Notes: generated by a model not told the origin, from the letters alone. A stretch of DNA of 64,000 nt from Methylobacterium jeotgali (GCF_022179345.1 NZ_BPQR01000046.1:1-64000); one strand, 5' to 3'. Positions 26,861 to 35,789 are shown, counted from the first letter of the stretch. Made by a program: numbers and translations.

Positions 26861-26884
26861 GGCGCCCCCCGCGCGGAGGGCGCC
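26861..26884. terminator. hairpin between convergent mutase and catalase genes
   Basis: GGCGCCC (26861-26867) and GGGCGCC (26878-26884) form a 7-bp stem with a 10-base loop in the 36-base gap between two convergent genes. Its position suggests a bidirectional terminator, but there is no T tract. Confidence 0.45.
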
Positions 26885-26893
26885 GGGAGAGCG

Positions 26894-27763
26894 TCAGATC
26901 GGCGCGTCGGCGATCTGCTCGGCCTGGGCGCCGCTGTCCGGCCGGGCCGGGCCGAGCACCGGCTCCTCGCCCATCGGCTTGTTGACGAAGGTCGAGAACT
27001 CGCCTCGGCCGTCCACCGACGGGCCGCTGTTCCAGCGCGCCGCCTCGGGCACGGACCCGTCGGCGGAGGTGACGAAGAAGTTGTAGTTGAACTGAGCGTG
27101 CTCGGCCGATTGCGGGAAGCTGTTCGGAATCGGCAGCGCGCCCTCGTGGCCGCCGAGCTCCTCGATCACCGCCAGCCACTGCTCCTGATGCATCGTGTCG
27201 CGGGCGATCATGAAGTGGAGCATGTCCCGCATGCCGGCATCGTGCGCGGCGTTGAAGAGGCGTACCGCCAGGGTGCGCCCGGTCGTCTCGGCGGCGACGT
27301 TGCAGTACATGTCCGCGGCGAGGTTCCCGCTCGCGTAGATGTGCGACATGTCGAAGGGGACGCCCTCGCTGTTGGCGGGGAAGGCGGCCATGCCGGTCGA
27401 GAGGATGTGCCGGTGGAGCATGCCCTCGATGGTGTGGCGGGCGCTGCCGCCGCCCATGACGGCACCGACCACCCCATCGGCCGCCCCCTCCTCCTGGAGC
27501 GCCGTCGGCGCCTTCTCGAGGTTCATCGCTACCGCGGTGGCGAGCATCTCGATATGGCCGATTTCCTCCGTGGCCGTGTTGAGGAGCATGTCGCGGTACT
27601 TGGTCGTCGGCCCGCGCGCGCCCCAGGCCTGGAAGAAGTACTGCATGCAGACGCGGATCTCGCCCTCGACGCCGCCGATCGCCTGCTGAAGCATGCGCGC
27701 GAAGACCGGATCGGGCGCGTCCACCTTGACCGGGTACTGCAGCCGCTTGTCGAAATAATACAT
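26894..27763 (-). CDS. manganese catalase
   Basis: A non-heme, dimanganese catalase that dismutates hydrogen peroxide. 289 aa; ATG 27763 follows a GAGG site and gives the usual start MYYFDKRLQYPV. Candidate Mn ligands are E35 (GGVEGEIRV), E66/E67 and H70 (TATEEIGHIEM), a Glu in AAETTGRTL (near 148) and His in RDTMHQEQW (near 182). The C-terminal 60 residues form the lid-like tail. No signal peptide. It interrupts the mutase-hisC-tyrA order on the opposite strand, which suggests a later insertion. Upstream is an AT-rich 380-base gap with a dyad. Confidence 0.93.
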   Translation of the reverse strand: MYYFDKRLQYPVKVDAPDPVFARMLQQAIGGVEGEIRVCMQYFFQAWGARGPTTKYRDMLLNTATEEIGHIEMLATAVAMNLEKAPTALQEEGAADGVVGAVMGGGSARHTIEGMLHRHILSTGMAAFPANSEGVPFDMSHIYASGNLAADMYCNVAAETTGRTLAVRLFNAAHDAGMRDMLHFMIARDTMHQEQWLAVIEELGGHEGALPIPNSFPQSAEHAQFNYNFFVTSADGSVPEAARWNSGPSVDGRGEFSTFVNKPMGEEPVLGPARPDSGAQAEQIADAPI

Positions 27764-28145
27764 GGGAAGCCTCGCTGTCCGGCGGCGCTTGCCGCTCCGG
27801 CTGGATGACGCAACGTCAGTCCTGGCCAAACCGAGCGCGCACGGAAGCGTTCACTACCCTTGAAGGAAAATTTCTGATTTTCCGTGCTAATCTGACAGTA
27901 TCTTCTAACATATGTTGCGCCGATAGACAGACCTCATCGTCACATCTGCTATGGTTCAGCTGAGGCATCGGCCCCCACGAGGCGTGATTGATGCCGCGGG
28001 TAGCCTAACGATGCTGGCGGCAACGGCCTTGCCTGGCTTTGCCAGCTCGGTCAGGTCCGCGGAGGGGCTGCCCTGCATCGGGCCGGTGTCCATGGCGGCG
28101 CAAAATGCGCTAGAGGGGCGGTCTCTCCTGTCTCTCAGCGCCATC
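27764..28145. other. AT-enriched intergenic region, divergent promoters
   Basis: This 382-base gap between the leftward catalase gene and the rightward hisC holds no convincing gene. The stretch 27850-27960 is clearly lower in GC than its surroundings and contains the dyad described separately. The right part can be read as an N-terminal extension of hisC, but it has no similarity to aminotransferases and hisC has a good start at 28146. Confidence 0.55.
27865..27883. promoter_or_regulatory. dyad in the Mn-catalase promoter region
   Basis: GGAAAAT (27865-27871) and ATTTTCC (27877-27883) form a perfect 7-5-7 inverted repeat about 100 bases upstream of the catalase start, within AT-rich DNA. 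It is a candidate operator for a peroxide- or stress-responsive regulator; the regulator is unknown. Confidence 0.45.
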
Positions 28146-29267
28146 ATGACCACCGACCTGCGCCCCGACCGTCCCACCCCCCGCCCCGGCATCCTCGATA
28201 TCGAGGCCTACGTGCCGGGCAAGAGCGCCGCGACGGGCGCGGGGCCGGTGCACAAGCTCTCCTCGAACGAGACCCCGCTCGGCCCGAGCCCGGCGGCGGT
28301 CGAGGCGCTGCGGGCGGAGGCCGAGCGGCTCGCCCTCTACCCGGACGGCAATTCCACCCGCCTGCGCGCGGCGATCGGCACCCGCTACGGGCTCGATCCG
28401 GCCCGGATCGTCTGCGGCGCGGGCTCCGACGAGCTGCTCTCGTTCCTCGCCTACGCCTATGTCGGCCCCGGCGACGAGGGCCTGTTCACGGAGCACGGCT
28501 TCCTCGTCTACCGCATCGCGATCCTGGCGGCGGGCGGCACGCCGGTCGTGGCGCCGGAGCGCGACCTGACCACCGACGTCGACGCGCTGCTCGCCGCGGT
28601 CACGCCGCGCACGCGGATCGTCTACATCGCCAACCCCAACAACCCGACGGGCACCTACCTGCCCTTCGACGAGGTGCGCCGCCTGCACGCCGGTCTGCCG
28701 GGCAACGTGCTCCTCGTCCTCGACGGGGCCTATGCCGAGTACGTGCGGGCGAACGACTATTCGGCCGGGCTCGATCTCGTGCTGGAGGCCGAGAACGTCG
28801 TGATGACCCGCACCTTCTCGAAGATACACGGGCTCGCGGCGCTGCGCATCGGCTGGATGGTCGCCCCCGCCGCCGTGGTCGATGCGGTCAATCGCATCCG
28901 GGGACCGTTCAACCTGTCCTCCGCGGCGATCGCGGCGGGCGCGGCGGCCATCGCCGACGACACCCACGTCGCCCGCGCCGTCGCCCACAACGACGAATGG
29001 CGCGGCTTCCTGGAGCGGGAGATCGCCGCGCTCGGGCTGACGGTCACGCCGAGCGTCGGCAACTTCGTGCTCGTCCACTTCCCGCAGGATGCCAGACGCG
29101 GCGCCGCGCAGGCCGACGGCTACCTCAGCGCGCGGGGCGTCGTGGTCCGCCGCGTCGCCGCCTACGGACTGCCCGACGCGCTTCGCATCACCGTCGGCAG
29201 CGAGACCGCCTGCCGGGCGGCCGTCGCCGGGCTCGCCGGCTTCCTGCGGGAGGCGCGGGATGCCTGA
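28146..29267 (+). CDS. hisC: histidinol-phosphate/aromatic aminotransferase
   Basis: A PLP-dependent fold-type I aminotransferase, 373 aa from ATG 28146. Landmarks are [12 protein letters not shown] near residue 39, [34 protein letters not shown] and the PLP lysine K226 in [16 protein letters not shown]. HisC makes histidinol phosphate, and members beside tyrA often also transaminate prephenate or aromatic keto acids; the 8-base overlap with tyrA supports an aromatic role here. It would use glutamate as amino donor. Confidence 0.92.
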   Translation: MTTDLRPDRPTPRPGILDIEAYVPGKSAATGAGPVHKLSSNETPLGPSPAAVEALRAEAERLALYPDGNSTRLRAAIGTRYGLDPARIVCGAGSDELLSFLAYAYVGPGDEGLFTEHGFLVYRIAILAAGGTPVVAPERDLTTDVDALLAAVTPRTRIVYIANPNNPTGTYLPFDEVRRLHAGLPGNVLLVLDGAYAEYVRANDYSAGLDLVLEAENVVMTRTFSKIHGLAALRIGWMVAPAAVVDAVNRIRGPFNLSSAAIAAGAAAIADDTHVARAVAHNDEWRGFLEREIAALGLTVTPSVGNFVLVHFPQDARRGAAQADGYLSARGVVVRRVAAYGLPDALRITVGSETACRAAVAGLAGFLREARDA

Positions 29268-30201
29268 GGCGAACGCGCCGATCGGCTGCCTTGCCCTCGT
29301 CGGCCTCGGCCTGATCGGCTCCTCGCTCGCCCGCGGGGCGCGCCGCTTCGGCCTGGCGCAACGAATCGTCGCGATCGACGTGGACGCGGGCGTGCGGGCG
29401 CGGGTCGAGGAGCTCGGCATCGCCGACGCCGTGACGGGGGATGCCGCCGAGGGCGTGCGCGACGCCGACCTCGTGATCCTCTGCGTGCCCGTCGGCGCCG
29501 TGGGGGACGTGGCGGCGGCGATCGCCGGGCACATGAAGCCCGGCGCCGTGCTCTCGGATGTCGGCTCCGTGAAGGGGGCGGTGGTGGCCGCCGTCACCCC
29601 GCATCTCGGCGACGGCATCGCCTTCGTGCCTGCCCATCCCGTGGCGGGCACCGAGTATTCGGGGCCGGATGCCGGCTTCCCGACCCTGTTCTCCGGGCGC
29701 TGGTGCATCCTCACCCCGCCCGAAGATGCCCCCGAGGCGGCGGTGGCGCGGGTACGCGGCTTCTGGGAGGGGCTCGGGGCCATCGTCGAGACCATGACCC
29801 CGGAGCACCACGACCTCGTGCTCGCCATCACCAGCCACGTGCCGCATCTCATCGCCTACAACATCGTCGGCACGGCCGCCGACCTCGAGGAGGTCACGCA
29901 GTCCGAGGTGATCAAGTTCTCCGCCGGCGGCTTCCGCGATTTCACCCGGATCGCAGCCTCCGACCCGACCATGTGGCGGGACGTGTTCCTGACCAACAAG
30001 GACGCGGTGCTGGAGATGCTCGGGCGCTTCAACGAGGACCTCTCGGCGCTCGCCCGCGCCATCCGCTGGGGCGACGGCGAGGCGCTGCATGCCCTGTTCA
30101 CCCGCACGCGGGCGATCCGCCGGGGCATCGTCGCCATGGGCCAGGAAACCGCCGAGCCCGATTTCGGCCGCGCCCGACCGGCAGCGGACGAGAAGGCTTA
30201 G
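29260..30201 (+). CDS. tyrA: prephenate/arogenate dehydrogenase
   Basis: Oxidatively decarboxylates prephenate or arogenate in tyrosine synthesis (cyclohexadienyl dehydrogenase type). 313 aa. The NAD-binding loop [14 protein letters not shown] is near residues 13-26; [25 protein letters not shown] (with the catalytic His) and [13 protein letters not shown] are family motifs, and [19 protein letters not shown] marks the dimerisation domain. There is no fused mutase domain; the separate AroQ protein is at 26 kb. Its ATG lies 8 bases inside hisC, indicating translational coupling. An intergenic repeat follows directly. Confidence 0.95.
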   Translation: MPEANAPIGCLALVGLGLIGSSLARGARRFGLAQRIVAIDVDAGVRARVEELGIADAVTGDAAEGVRDADLVILCVPVGAVGDVAAAIAGHMKPGAVLSDVGSVKGAVVAAVTPHLGDGIAFVPAHPVAGTEYSGPDAGFPTLFSGRWCILTPPEDAPEAAVARVRGFWEGLGAIVETMTPEHHDLVLAITSHVPHLIAYNIVGTAADLEEVTQSEVIKFSAGGFRDFTRIAASDPTMWRDVFLTNKDAVLEMLGRFNEDLSALARAIRWGDGEALHALFTRTRAIRRGIVAMGQETAEPDFGRARPAADEKA

Positions 30202-30301
30202 AGCGCTCTCCGCCGAAGTGGCTGCCGGTTCGGCGAAAGAGAGCGCGTCTTAACGAAGGCTTGGAGCCGCTCTCGATTGCAACGCGATCGGGAACGGCTC
30301 T
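30202..30301. repeat. paired imperfect palindromes downstream of tyrA
   Basis: Two hairpin-forming units fill the 98-base gap between the convergent tyrA and lysR genes. Unit one (30203-30247) pairs GCGCTCT with AGAGCGC and, inside, CGCCGAA with TTCGGCG. Unit two (30264-30300) is an imperfect palindrome from GAGCCG to CGGCTC around GATTGCAACGCGATC. I know sequences of this kind as repeated intergenic units in Methylobacterium genomes, so it probably belongs to a dispersed repeat family. It may also serve as a bidirectional terminator. Confidence 0.6.
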
Positions 30302-31148
30302 AAGCCGCCTTCCGCAGGCCCTCCGGCGCGGCGAAGGCGGCGGCGAGAATGCGCTGCGTCGGCCCGTCGAGGCGGCTGTGCAGCACGACCTCGCCGGTCG
30401 GCAGCGGCGGCAGCCCCTCGGAGAGGCGCAGGCAGCCCGCCGGCAGGTGGCGCTCGCCGAGCGCCGCGACCCCGAGACCGGCCTGGAGCGCCGCCTGGAG
30501 GGCGCTCACCGAGCCGCCGAGGAAGGCGTAGCGCCAGGGCAGGCCCGCCGCGTCGAGGGCCCCTGTGGCCGCCGCCTTGACCCCACAGGGGCCGGTGAGC
30601 GCTACGAGCGGCACCGGCTCGCCGGGCGCGGCGAGATCGGCATGAGCGCCCGCCCAGATCAGCGGGTCCTCGAAGAGCCGCGTGCCCTCGCGCCCCCCGT
30701 CGCGACGCAGGATCACCGCCTCCGCCTCGCCCCGGTCGTAGAGGGCGAGCATGGCGCCGGACAGCCCGACCGTGACTTCCGGCGCCAGAAGCGGCAGCGC
30801 GACCCGCAGGGCGGCCAGCGCTGAGGCCAGACGCCCGCCGGCGGCGTGGTCGCTCACCGCGAGCCGCAGGCTGCCCCGCGTCGCGCCGCCCTCGATCTCG
30901 GCCACCGCCCGGTCGTGGGCGGCGAGGATCGCCCTGGCATGGGGCAGGAGCCGGCTGCCGTCCGGCGTCAGCGAGACCGCTCGCGGGGTCCGTGCCAGGA
31001 GCCGCCGGCCGAGCCGCTCCTCGAGCTTGGCCAGCCGCAGCGACACCGCCGACTGCGTCGCCCCGAGGCAGGCCCCGGCCGCGGTGAAGCTGTGCAGGTC
31101 GGCGACGACGAGGAAGGCCCGGAGCTGGTCGATCTCGAGGGTGGGCAT
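30300..31148 (-). CDS. LysR-family transcriptional regulator
   Basis: 282 aa with an N-terminal winged helix-turn-helix (residues 1-62: EIDQLRAFLVVADLHSFTAAG, GATQSAVSLRLAKLEERLGRRLLAR) and a C-terminal substrate-binding domain from about residue 90. It is divergent from the tautomerase gene, 126 bases away, and most likely controls it. The intergenic segment includes GCAATTTCTGAAACGC and TTTCCCATATGGGA (31192-31232), the latter a near-palindrome of the size expected near a LysR operator. Confidence 0.9.
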   Translation of the reverse strand: MPTLEIDQLRAFLVVADLHSFTAAGACLGATQSAVSLRLAKLEERLGRRLLARTPRAVSLTPDGSRLLPHARAILAAHDRAVAEIEGGATRGSLRLAVSDHAAGGRLASALAALRVALPLLAPEVTVGLSGAMLALYDRGEAEAVILRRDGGREGTRLFEDPLIWAGAHADLAAPGEPVPLVALTGPCGVKAAATGALDAAGLPWRYAFLGGSVSALQAALQAGLGVAALGERHLPAGCLRLSEGLPPLPTGEVVLHSRLDGPTQRILAAAFAAPEGLRKAA

Positions 31149-31217
31149 CAGCGAAGGCTAGCACCGGCGCTTCGCGACGACCATGAGCATTTGCAATTTC
31201 TGAAACGCGATAAACAC

Positions 31218-31232
31218 GTTTCCCATATGGGA
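31218..31232. promoter_or_regulatory. near-palindrome between lysR and tautomerase genes
   Basis: TTTCCCATATGGGAT carries the perfect palindrome TCCCATATGGGA (31220-31231) in the divergent promoter region, about 45 bases before the tautomerase ATG and 72 before the lysR start. A dyad here is expected for a LysR-controlled divergent pair; it is a candidate operator. Confidence 0.5.
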
Positions 31233-31274
31233 TCGCGGCGGGCAGGATCGCCTCATCCAACGAGGAGAGCCGTC

Positions 31275-31697
31275 ATGCCCATCGTCACCATCGCGCTCGC
31301 CACCCATCGCGACATCCCGGACCTGGAGCGGCGCGCCGCCGCGATCGCCTCGCGGCACGCCGTCGAGAGCCTGCGCAAGCGCGCCGACCTCACTTCCGTG
31401 CTCGTGACCCGGGCCGAGCCCTCGGCCTGGTTCGTCGGCGGGCCCTCGCTCGCCGAGCAAGGCAAGGCCAGCGTCTGGCTGGAGATCAAGGTCGTCGACG
31501 GCACCAACACTAAGGAGGAGAAGGAGGGCTTCGTCGCCGCGATCTTCGCGGGCTTCGCCGAGTTGCTCGGCGATCTGCACCCCGAGAGCTACGTCCACGT
31601 CCACGAGGTCTCGGCGGACGCCTACGGCTTCGGCGGCCTCACCCAGGAGCGCCGCTACGTCGCCGGGCGTCTCGGCGTCGATCCCACCCCGCGGTGA
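31275..31697 (+). CDS. tautomerase-superfamily protein
   Basis: 140 aa. The mature N-terminus would be Pro (MPIVTIAL), the catalytic residue of 4-oxalocrotonate tautomerases, and the chain is long enough to contain two beta-alpha-beta units (residues 1-65 and 66-135: VWLEIKVVDG, SYVHVHEVSADAYGFGG). Start ATG 31275 has GAGGAG upstream. Such proteins tautomerise or dehalogenate small keto or enol acids; the substrate is unknown. The divergent LysR regulator suggests induction by a small metabolite. Confidence 0.85.
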   Translation: MPIVTIALATHRDIPDLERRAAAIASRHAVESLRKRADLTSVLVTRAEPSAWFVGGPSLAEQGKASVWLEIKVVDGTNTKEEKEGFVAAIFAGFAELLGDLHPESYVHVHEVSADAYGFGGLTQERRYVAGRLGVDPTPR

Positions 31698-31707
31698 GCG
31701 GATACGC

Positions 31708-31735
31708 GAAGGGGCCGCGCGGTGGCGGCCCCTTC
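31708..31735. terminator. bidirectional hairpin after the tautomerase gene
   Basis: GAAGGGGCCGC (31708-31718) and GCGGCCCCTTC (31725-31735) make a perfect 11-bp stem with a 6-base loop, 10 bases after the tautomerase stop and 23 bases before the end of the convergent oxidoreductase operon. It lacks a clear T run. Confidence 0.7.
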
Positions 31736-31758
31736 GGTCGTCTGCGGTTCCGACTGCG

Positions 31759-34014
31759 TCAGCCGAGGATCTTGTCGACCGTGATCGGCAGGTGGCGCAC
31801 CCGCTTGCCGGTGGCGTGGAAGACGGCGTTGGCGATGGCCGCCGCGGTGCCGACGATACCGATCTCGCCGAGCCCCTTCACGCCGAGCGGGTTCGCCTTG
31901 TCCTCCTCGTCGACGAAGATCACCTCGATGTCGTGGATGTCGGCGTTCACCGGCACATGGTACTCGCCGAGGTTGTGGTTCATGAACCGGCCGAGGCGGT
32001 GGTCGAGCATCGACTCCTCCTCCAGCGCCGAGCCGATGCCCATGACGATGCCGCCGAGGATCTGGCTGCGGGCGGTCTTGGTGTTGAGGATCTTGCCCGC
32101 CGCGATCGCCGAGACGATGCGGGTGACGCGGACCTGGCCGAGCTCCTCGTCGACCTTCACCTCCGCAAAGATCGCGGAGTGGGTGTAGCTCTCGAACTGC
32201 TTGGCGTGGTCCTTGTCGGGGGCGGCCTTGCCGGTCGCCTCCAGCCGCTCGACGCCCGCCTTCCTGAGCACGTCGGTGAGAGCCATGGAGCGGGCGGGAT
32301 CGTCGGCCACCGCGATGCGGCCGCCTTCGAGCACCACCCGATCGAACTCGACGTTGGCCAGCGGCGACTCGTCGAGGCCGCGGGCGAGGCGGAAGGCCTG
32401 CTCGGCGATGTCGCGGCAGGCCCGCATCGCGGCCGTGCCCGAGGAGGCCGCCGTCCAGGAGCCACCGGCGACGGGCGCCTCGGCGAGGCGGGTGTCACCG
32501 AGCTTCACGGTCACATCCTCCATGCGCAGGCCGAGCGCGTCGGCGCCGATCTGCGTCAGGATCGTGTAGGTGCCGGTGCCGAGGTCGCCCGTGGCGTTGC
32601 CGAGCTCCAGCCGCCCGTCCGGCGTGAGGGCGGCGTGAACGCTGCTCTGCTGCATCATCGCCTCCCAGATGCCGCAGGCCATGCCCCAGCCGACGAGCTC
32701 GCGGCCCTCGCGGGTCGAACGCGGCTCCGGGTTGCGCCGCGCCCAGCCGAAGCGCTCGGCCCCCTGCCGGAGCGCCTCCTTCAGCTCCTTGGAGCCGAAG
32801 GGCTTGCCGCCGGCCGTGGCATCCGCCTCGGCGTAGTTCCTGAGCCGCAGGGCGATCGGGTCCTGGCCCGTGGCCTGGGCCAGCTCGTCCATCGCCGTCT
32901 CGATGGCGAAGACGCCGGTGACGGCGCCGGGCGCGCGCATGTCGCCGGGCGTGGCCATGTCGGTCTGCGCGAGCCGGTAGCTCATGGCGACGTTGTCGCA
33001 GCGGTAGAGCACGCCCGACCAGTTCGGGATGGTCTCCTGATAGTCCTCGTAGCGGGACGTCTCCTGGATGACGTCGTGCTTGAGCGCCTGCAACGCCCCG
33101 TCCGGGCCGGCGCCGAGGCTCACGGTCTGGAGCGCGTCGGGGCGGTGGGTGAAGGTCCACATCTGGTCGCGGGTCAGCACCACGCGCACGGAGCGGTCGA
33201 GGTCGCGGGCGGCGAGCATGGCGAGGAAGAGCTGGTACTGGGGCCTCAGACCCGAGCCGAAGCCGCCGCCGATATAGGGGTTCACGACCCGCACGTCGGC
33301 CTTGTTCAGGCCGAACACCGCCGTGAGGTAGCCGTGGCTGTTCGCGACGCCCTGCGTCTTGTCGTAGACGGTGTACTTGCCATCGCCCTCGCGCACGACG
33401 GTCGAGGCATGGGGCTCCATCGGGTTGTGATGCTCGATGGCGAGCCGGTAGTCCTCCCGGACCTTCACCGGGGCGCCGTCGAAGGCGGCATCGGCATCGC
33501 CCCAGGGCTCCGGCGGCGGCTTGATGCCGGAGCGCTTCTTGGGCGGATCGTAGGCGAGATCCTTGAGCTCGGCGATCTCGGTGGCCGGCGTCTCCGCCTC
33601 GTAGGTCACCCGCACCAGGGAGGCGGCGAAGCGCGCCGTCTCGAAATCCTCGGCGACGACGAGCGCGACGGGCTGGCCGCTGAAATGGATCTTGTCGTCG
33701 TAGAGCGCCCGGAACGGCGAGCCCGGGGGCGCCACCATGTCCCGGTAGTTCATGGCGAGGAAGGCGGTGCGGGGCCGGTTCTCGTGGGTCAGCACCTTGA
33801 CGACGCCGGGCACCTTCTCGGCGTCCGAGGTGTCGATCGACAGGATGCGACCCTTGGCGATGCGGCTCGACACCACGTATCCGTGGGCGAGGTCGGGGGC
33901 AGCGAACTCGCCGGCATACTTGGCGAGGCCCGTGACCTTGGCAGGGCCGTCGACGCGGCTGCGGGCGGTGCCGACATAGGTGTCGCGGCCCGTGGGGCTG
34001 AAGGTTGCGGTCAT
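31759..34014 (-). CDS. paoC: aldehyde oxidoreductase molybdenum-binding subunit (PaoC/YagR-like)
   Basis: 751 aa of the xanthine dehydrogenase family. It opens with DGPAKVTGLAKYAGEF, carries the molybdopterin-binding GGGFGSGLRPQ and PGDMRAPGA motifs, and near the C-terminus GVKGLGEIG with the catalytic Glu717. It accepts substrates such as aromatic aldehydes at the Mo centre and passes electrons to the FeS and FAD subunits encoded upstream. ATG 34014 lies 8 bases after the FAD-subunit stop, so the three genes form one operon. The exact aldehyde or purine substrate is not decided by sequence. Confidence 0.92.
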   Translation of the reverse strand: MTATFSPTGRDTYVGTARSRVDGPAKVTGLAKYAGEFAAPDLAHGYVVSSRIAKGRILSIDTSDAEKVPGVVKVLTHENRPRTAFLAMNYRDMVAPPGSPFRALYDDKIHFSGQPVALVVAEDFETARFAASLVRVTYEAETPATEIAELKDLAYDPPKKRSGIKPPPEPWGDADAAFDGAPVKVREDYRLAIEHHNPMEPHASTVVREGDGKYTVYDKTQGVANSHGYLTAVFGLNKADVRVVNPYIGGGFGSGLRPQYQLFLAMLAARDLDRSVRVVLTRDQMWTFTHRPDALQTVSLGAGPDGALQALKHDVIQETSRYEDYQETIPNWSGVLYRCDNVAMSYRLAQTDMATPGDMRAPGAVTGVFAIETAMDELAQATGQDPIALRLRNYAEADATAGGKPFGSKELKEALRQGAERFGWARRNPEPRSTREGRELVGWGMACGIWEAMMQQSSVHAALTPDGRLELGNATGDLGTGTYTILTQIGADALGLRMEDVTVKLGDTRLAEAPVAGGSWTAASSGTAAMRACRDIAEQAFRLARGLDESPLANVEFDRVVLEGGRIAVADDPARSMALTDVLRKAGVERLEATGKAAPDKDHAKQFESYTHSAIFAEVKVDEELGQVRVTRIVSAIAAGKILNTKTARSQILGGIVMGIGSALEEESMLDHRLGRFMNHNLGEYHVPVNADIHDIEVIFVDEEDKANPLGVKGLGEIGIVGTAAAIANAVFHATGKRVRHLPITVDKILG

Positions 34015-34022
34015 GCCGGGCC

Positions 34023-35036
34023 TCACTGGATGCGCTTGTCGGAAGAGGATTGCGGCGTGCCCGCCGCCGCCTGCTCGAGGCCGCGCACGATGGCGCGCCG
34101 GGCGAGTTCGATCTTGAAGCCGTTCTGCGATTGCGGCTGCGCCTCGCGGACGATGAGGTCGGCCGCCGCCTGGAAGCTGTCCCGCGTGGCCGGCTTGCCC
34201 TTCAGGAGCGCCTCGGCCTCGCGGTTGCGCCAGGGCTTGTGCGCGACGCCGCCGAGCGCGAGCCGCGCCTCGCGGATCGTGTCCCCGTCGAGGTCGAGGG
34301 CGGCGGCCACCGAGACGAGGGCGAAGGCGTAGGAGAGCCGGTCGCGCAGCTTCAGGTAGGTGTAGCGCTCGGCAAAGCCCCGCTCCGGCAGGTCGACCGA
34401 GAGCACGATCTCGCCGGGCTCCAAGGTCGTGTCGCGCTGCGGATCGTCGCCAGGCAGGCGATGGTAGTCGGAGAACGCGATGCTGCGCTCGCCCTTCGGC
34501 CCCTCGACGCGGACAGTCGCGTCCAGGGCGGCCAGCGCCACGCACATGTCGGAGGGGTGCGTGGCGATGCAGTGCGCGCTGGTGCCGAAGATCGCGTGGA
34601 TGCGGTTGACGCCGCCGATCGCCGGGCAGCCGGAGCCGGGCTGCCTTTTGTTGCAAGGCGTGCCCTCGTCGTAGAAGTAGTAGCAGCGGGTGCGCTGGTT
34701 GAGGTTGCCGCCGGTCGAGGCCGCGTTGCGCAGCTGCGCCGAGGCCCCGGCCAGCAACGCGTCGCCCAGCAGCGGATAGCGGGCGCGGACCCGTTCGTCG
34801 TAGGCAAGCGTCGCGTTCGGCACCAGCGCCCCGATGCGCAGGCCGCCGTCCCGCTCCTCGATGGCGTCGAGGGGAAGGCGGGAGATGTCGACGAGGCGGC
34901 TCGGCCGCTCGACGTTGTACTTCATCAGGTCGACGAGGTTGGTGCCCCCGGCGATGAAGCGGGCAGACGGGTCGGCGGCGAGCGCCGCGACCGCCTCGGA
35001 GACGGTGCCCGCGCGGACATACTCGAAGCGGTTCAT
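34023..35036 (-). CDS. paoB: aldehyde oxidoreductase FAD-binding subunit (PaoB/YagS-like)
   Basis: 337 aa. Residues 25-55 hold the FAD-binding RFIAGGTNLVDLMK, and RNAASTGGNLNQRT near 110 contacts the pyrophosphate. An insert with C128 (PCNKRQ), a Cys nine residues later (SGCPA), HCIATHPSD and MCVAL matches the extra 4Fe-4S loop of PaoB-type subunits, which most xanthine dehydrogenase FAD subunits lack. The ATG overlaps the upstream stop (ATGA). It transfers electrons from the FeS subunit to an acceptor, oxygen or a ferredoxin. Confidence 0.92.
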   Translation of the reverse strand: MNRFEYVRAGTVSEAVAALAADPSARFIAGGTNLVDLMKYNVERPSRLVDISRLPLDAIEERDGGLRIGALVPNATLAYDERVRARYPLLGDALLAGASAQLRNAASTGGNLNQRTRCYYFYDEGTPCNKRQPGSGCPAIGGVNRIHAIFGTSAHCIATHPSDMCVALAALDATVRVEGPKGERSIAFSDYHRLPGDDPQRDTTLEPGEIVLSVDLPERGFAERYTYLKLRDRLSYAFALVSVAAALDLDGDTIREARLALGGVAHKPWRNREAEALLKGKPATRDSFQAAADLIVREAQPQSQNGFKIELARRAIVRGLEQAAAGTPQSSSDKRIQ

Positions 35037-35557
35037 CGGCTGCCCCCCGCCTGCATCACGTCCTCGATGGCGTCGACGATGTTGGTGTAGGCGCCGCAGC
35101 GGCAGATGTTGCCGCTCATCGCCTCGCGGATTTCCTCGCGGCTCTTGGCATGGCCCTCGTTGAGGAGGCCGACGGAGGAGCAGAGCTGGCCCGGCGTGCA
35201 GTAGCCGCACTGGAAGGCGTCGTGCTCGATGAAGGCCTCCTGCAGCGGGTGCAGGGCGTTGGAGCCGGGGCCTTGAAGGCTCGCGAGTCCCTCGACGGTG
35301 GTGATCTCGGCGCCGTCCTTCATCACCGCGAGGACGAGGCAGGAATTCACCCGCGTGCCGTTCACGAGCACCGTGCAGGCGCCGCACTGGCCGTGGTCGC
35401 AGCCCTTCTTGGTGCCGGTGAGGTCGAGGCGCTCGCGCAGCAGGTCGAGGAGCGTCGTCCAGGGGGCGACCTGGAGCGCCCGCGTCTCGCCGTTGATGGT
35501 CAGGCTGATGTCGATCCTCTGGTCCGCCGCGACGGGCGAACCGCTCTCGATAAGCAT
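35033..35557 (-). CDS. paoA: aldehyde oxidoreductase 2Fe-2S subunit (PaoA/YagT-like)
   Basis: 174 aa with two 2Fe-2S domains: a plant-type cluster (GCDHGQCGACTVLVNG, near residues 52-67) and a helical cluster (FQCGYCTPGQ and ICRCGAYTNI). It is the first gene of the leftward three-gene operon. E. coli PaoA has a Tat signal for periplasmic export; here the first 20 residues (MLIESGSPVAADQRIDISL) contain no twin arginine, so the enzyme is probably cytoplasmic unless the true start lies upstream. Confidence 0.92.
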   Translation of the reverse strand: MLIESGSPVAADQRIDISLTINGETRALQVAPWTTLLDLLRERLDLTGTKKGCDHGQCGACTVLVNGTRVNSCLVLAVMKDGAEITTVEGLASLQGPGSNALHPLQEAFIEHDAFQCGYCTPGQLCSSVGLLNEGHAKSREEIREAMSGNICRCGAYTNIVDAIEDVMQAGGSR

Positions 35558-35789
35558 GGCTGCTGAGTCCTGGGCTCGGGTCTTGGACGCGGATGTTGGG
35601 CTCGGGTCGTCAGGAGAGCGCCGGGCAAGGCGCCTTGGGCGCGTGGGCTGGGCGCCGAAGTCCTGTCGATAACCGTTCCAGTCTGCCGCCGTTCCCCGGT
35701 GCCGCCGGCGGCGGGAAGGGTTTCCGTTTCGCGCTCCGCTCGTCTAACGCTCGGGCGGAGCGCTCCCGCGACGCATCAGGTGAGACCCG

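Noticed and set aside
34015..34656. An N-terminal extension of the molybdenum subunit
   Set aside because: It overlaps the FAD-subunit gene and lacks family similarity; ATG 34014 gives the standard start.
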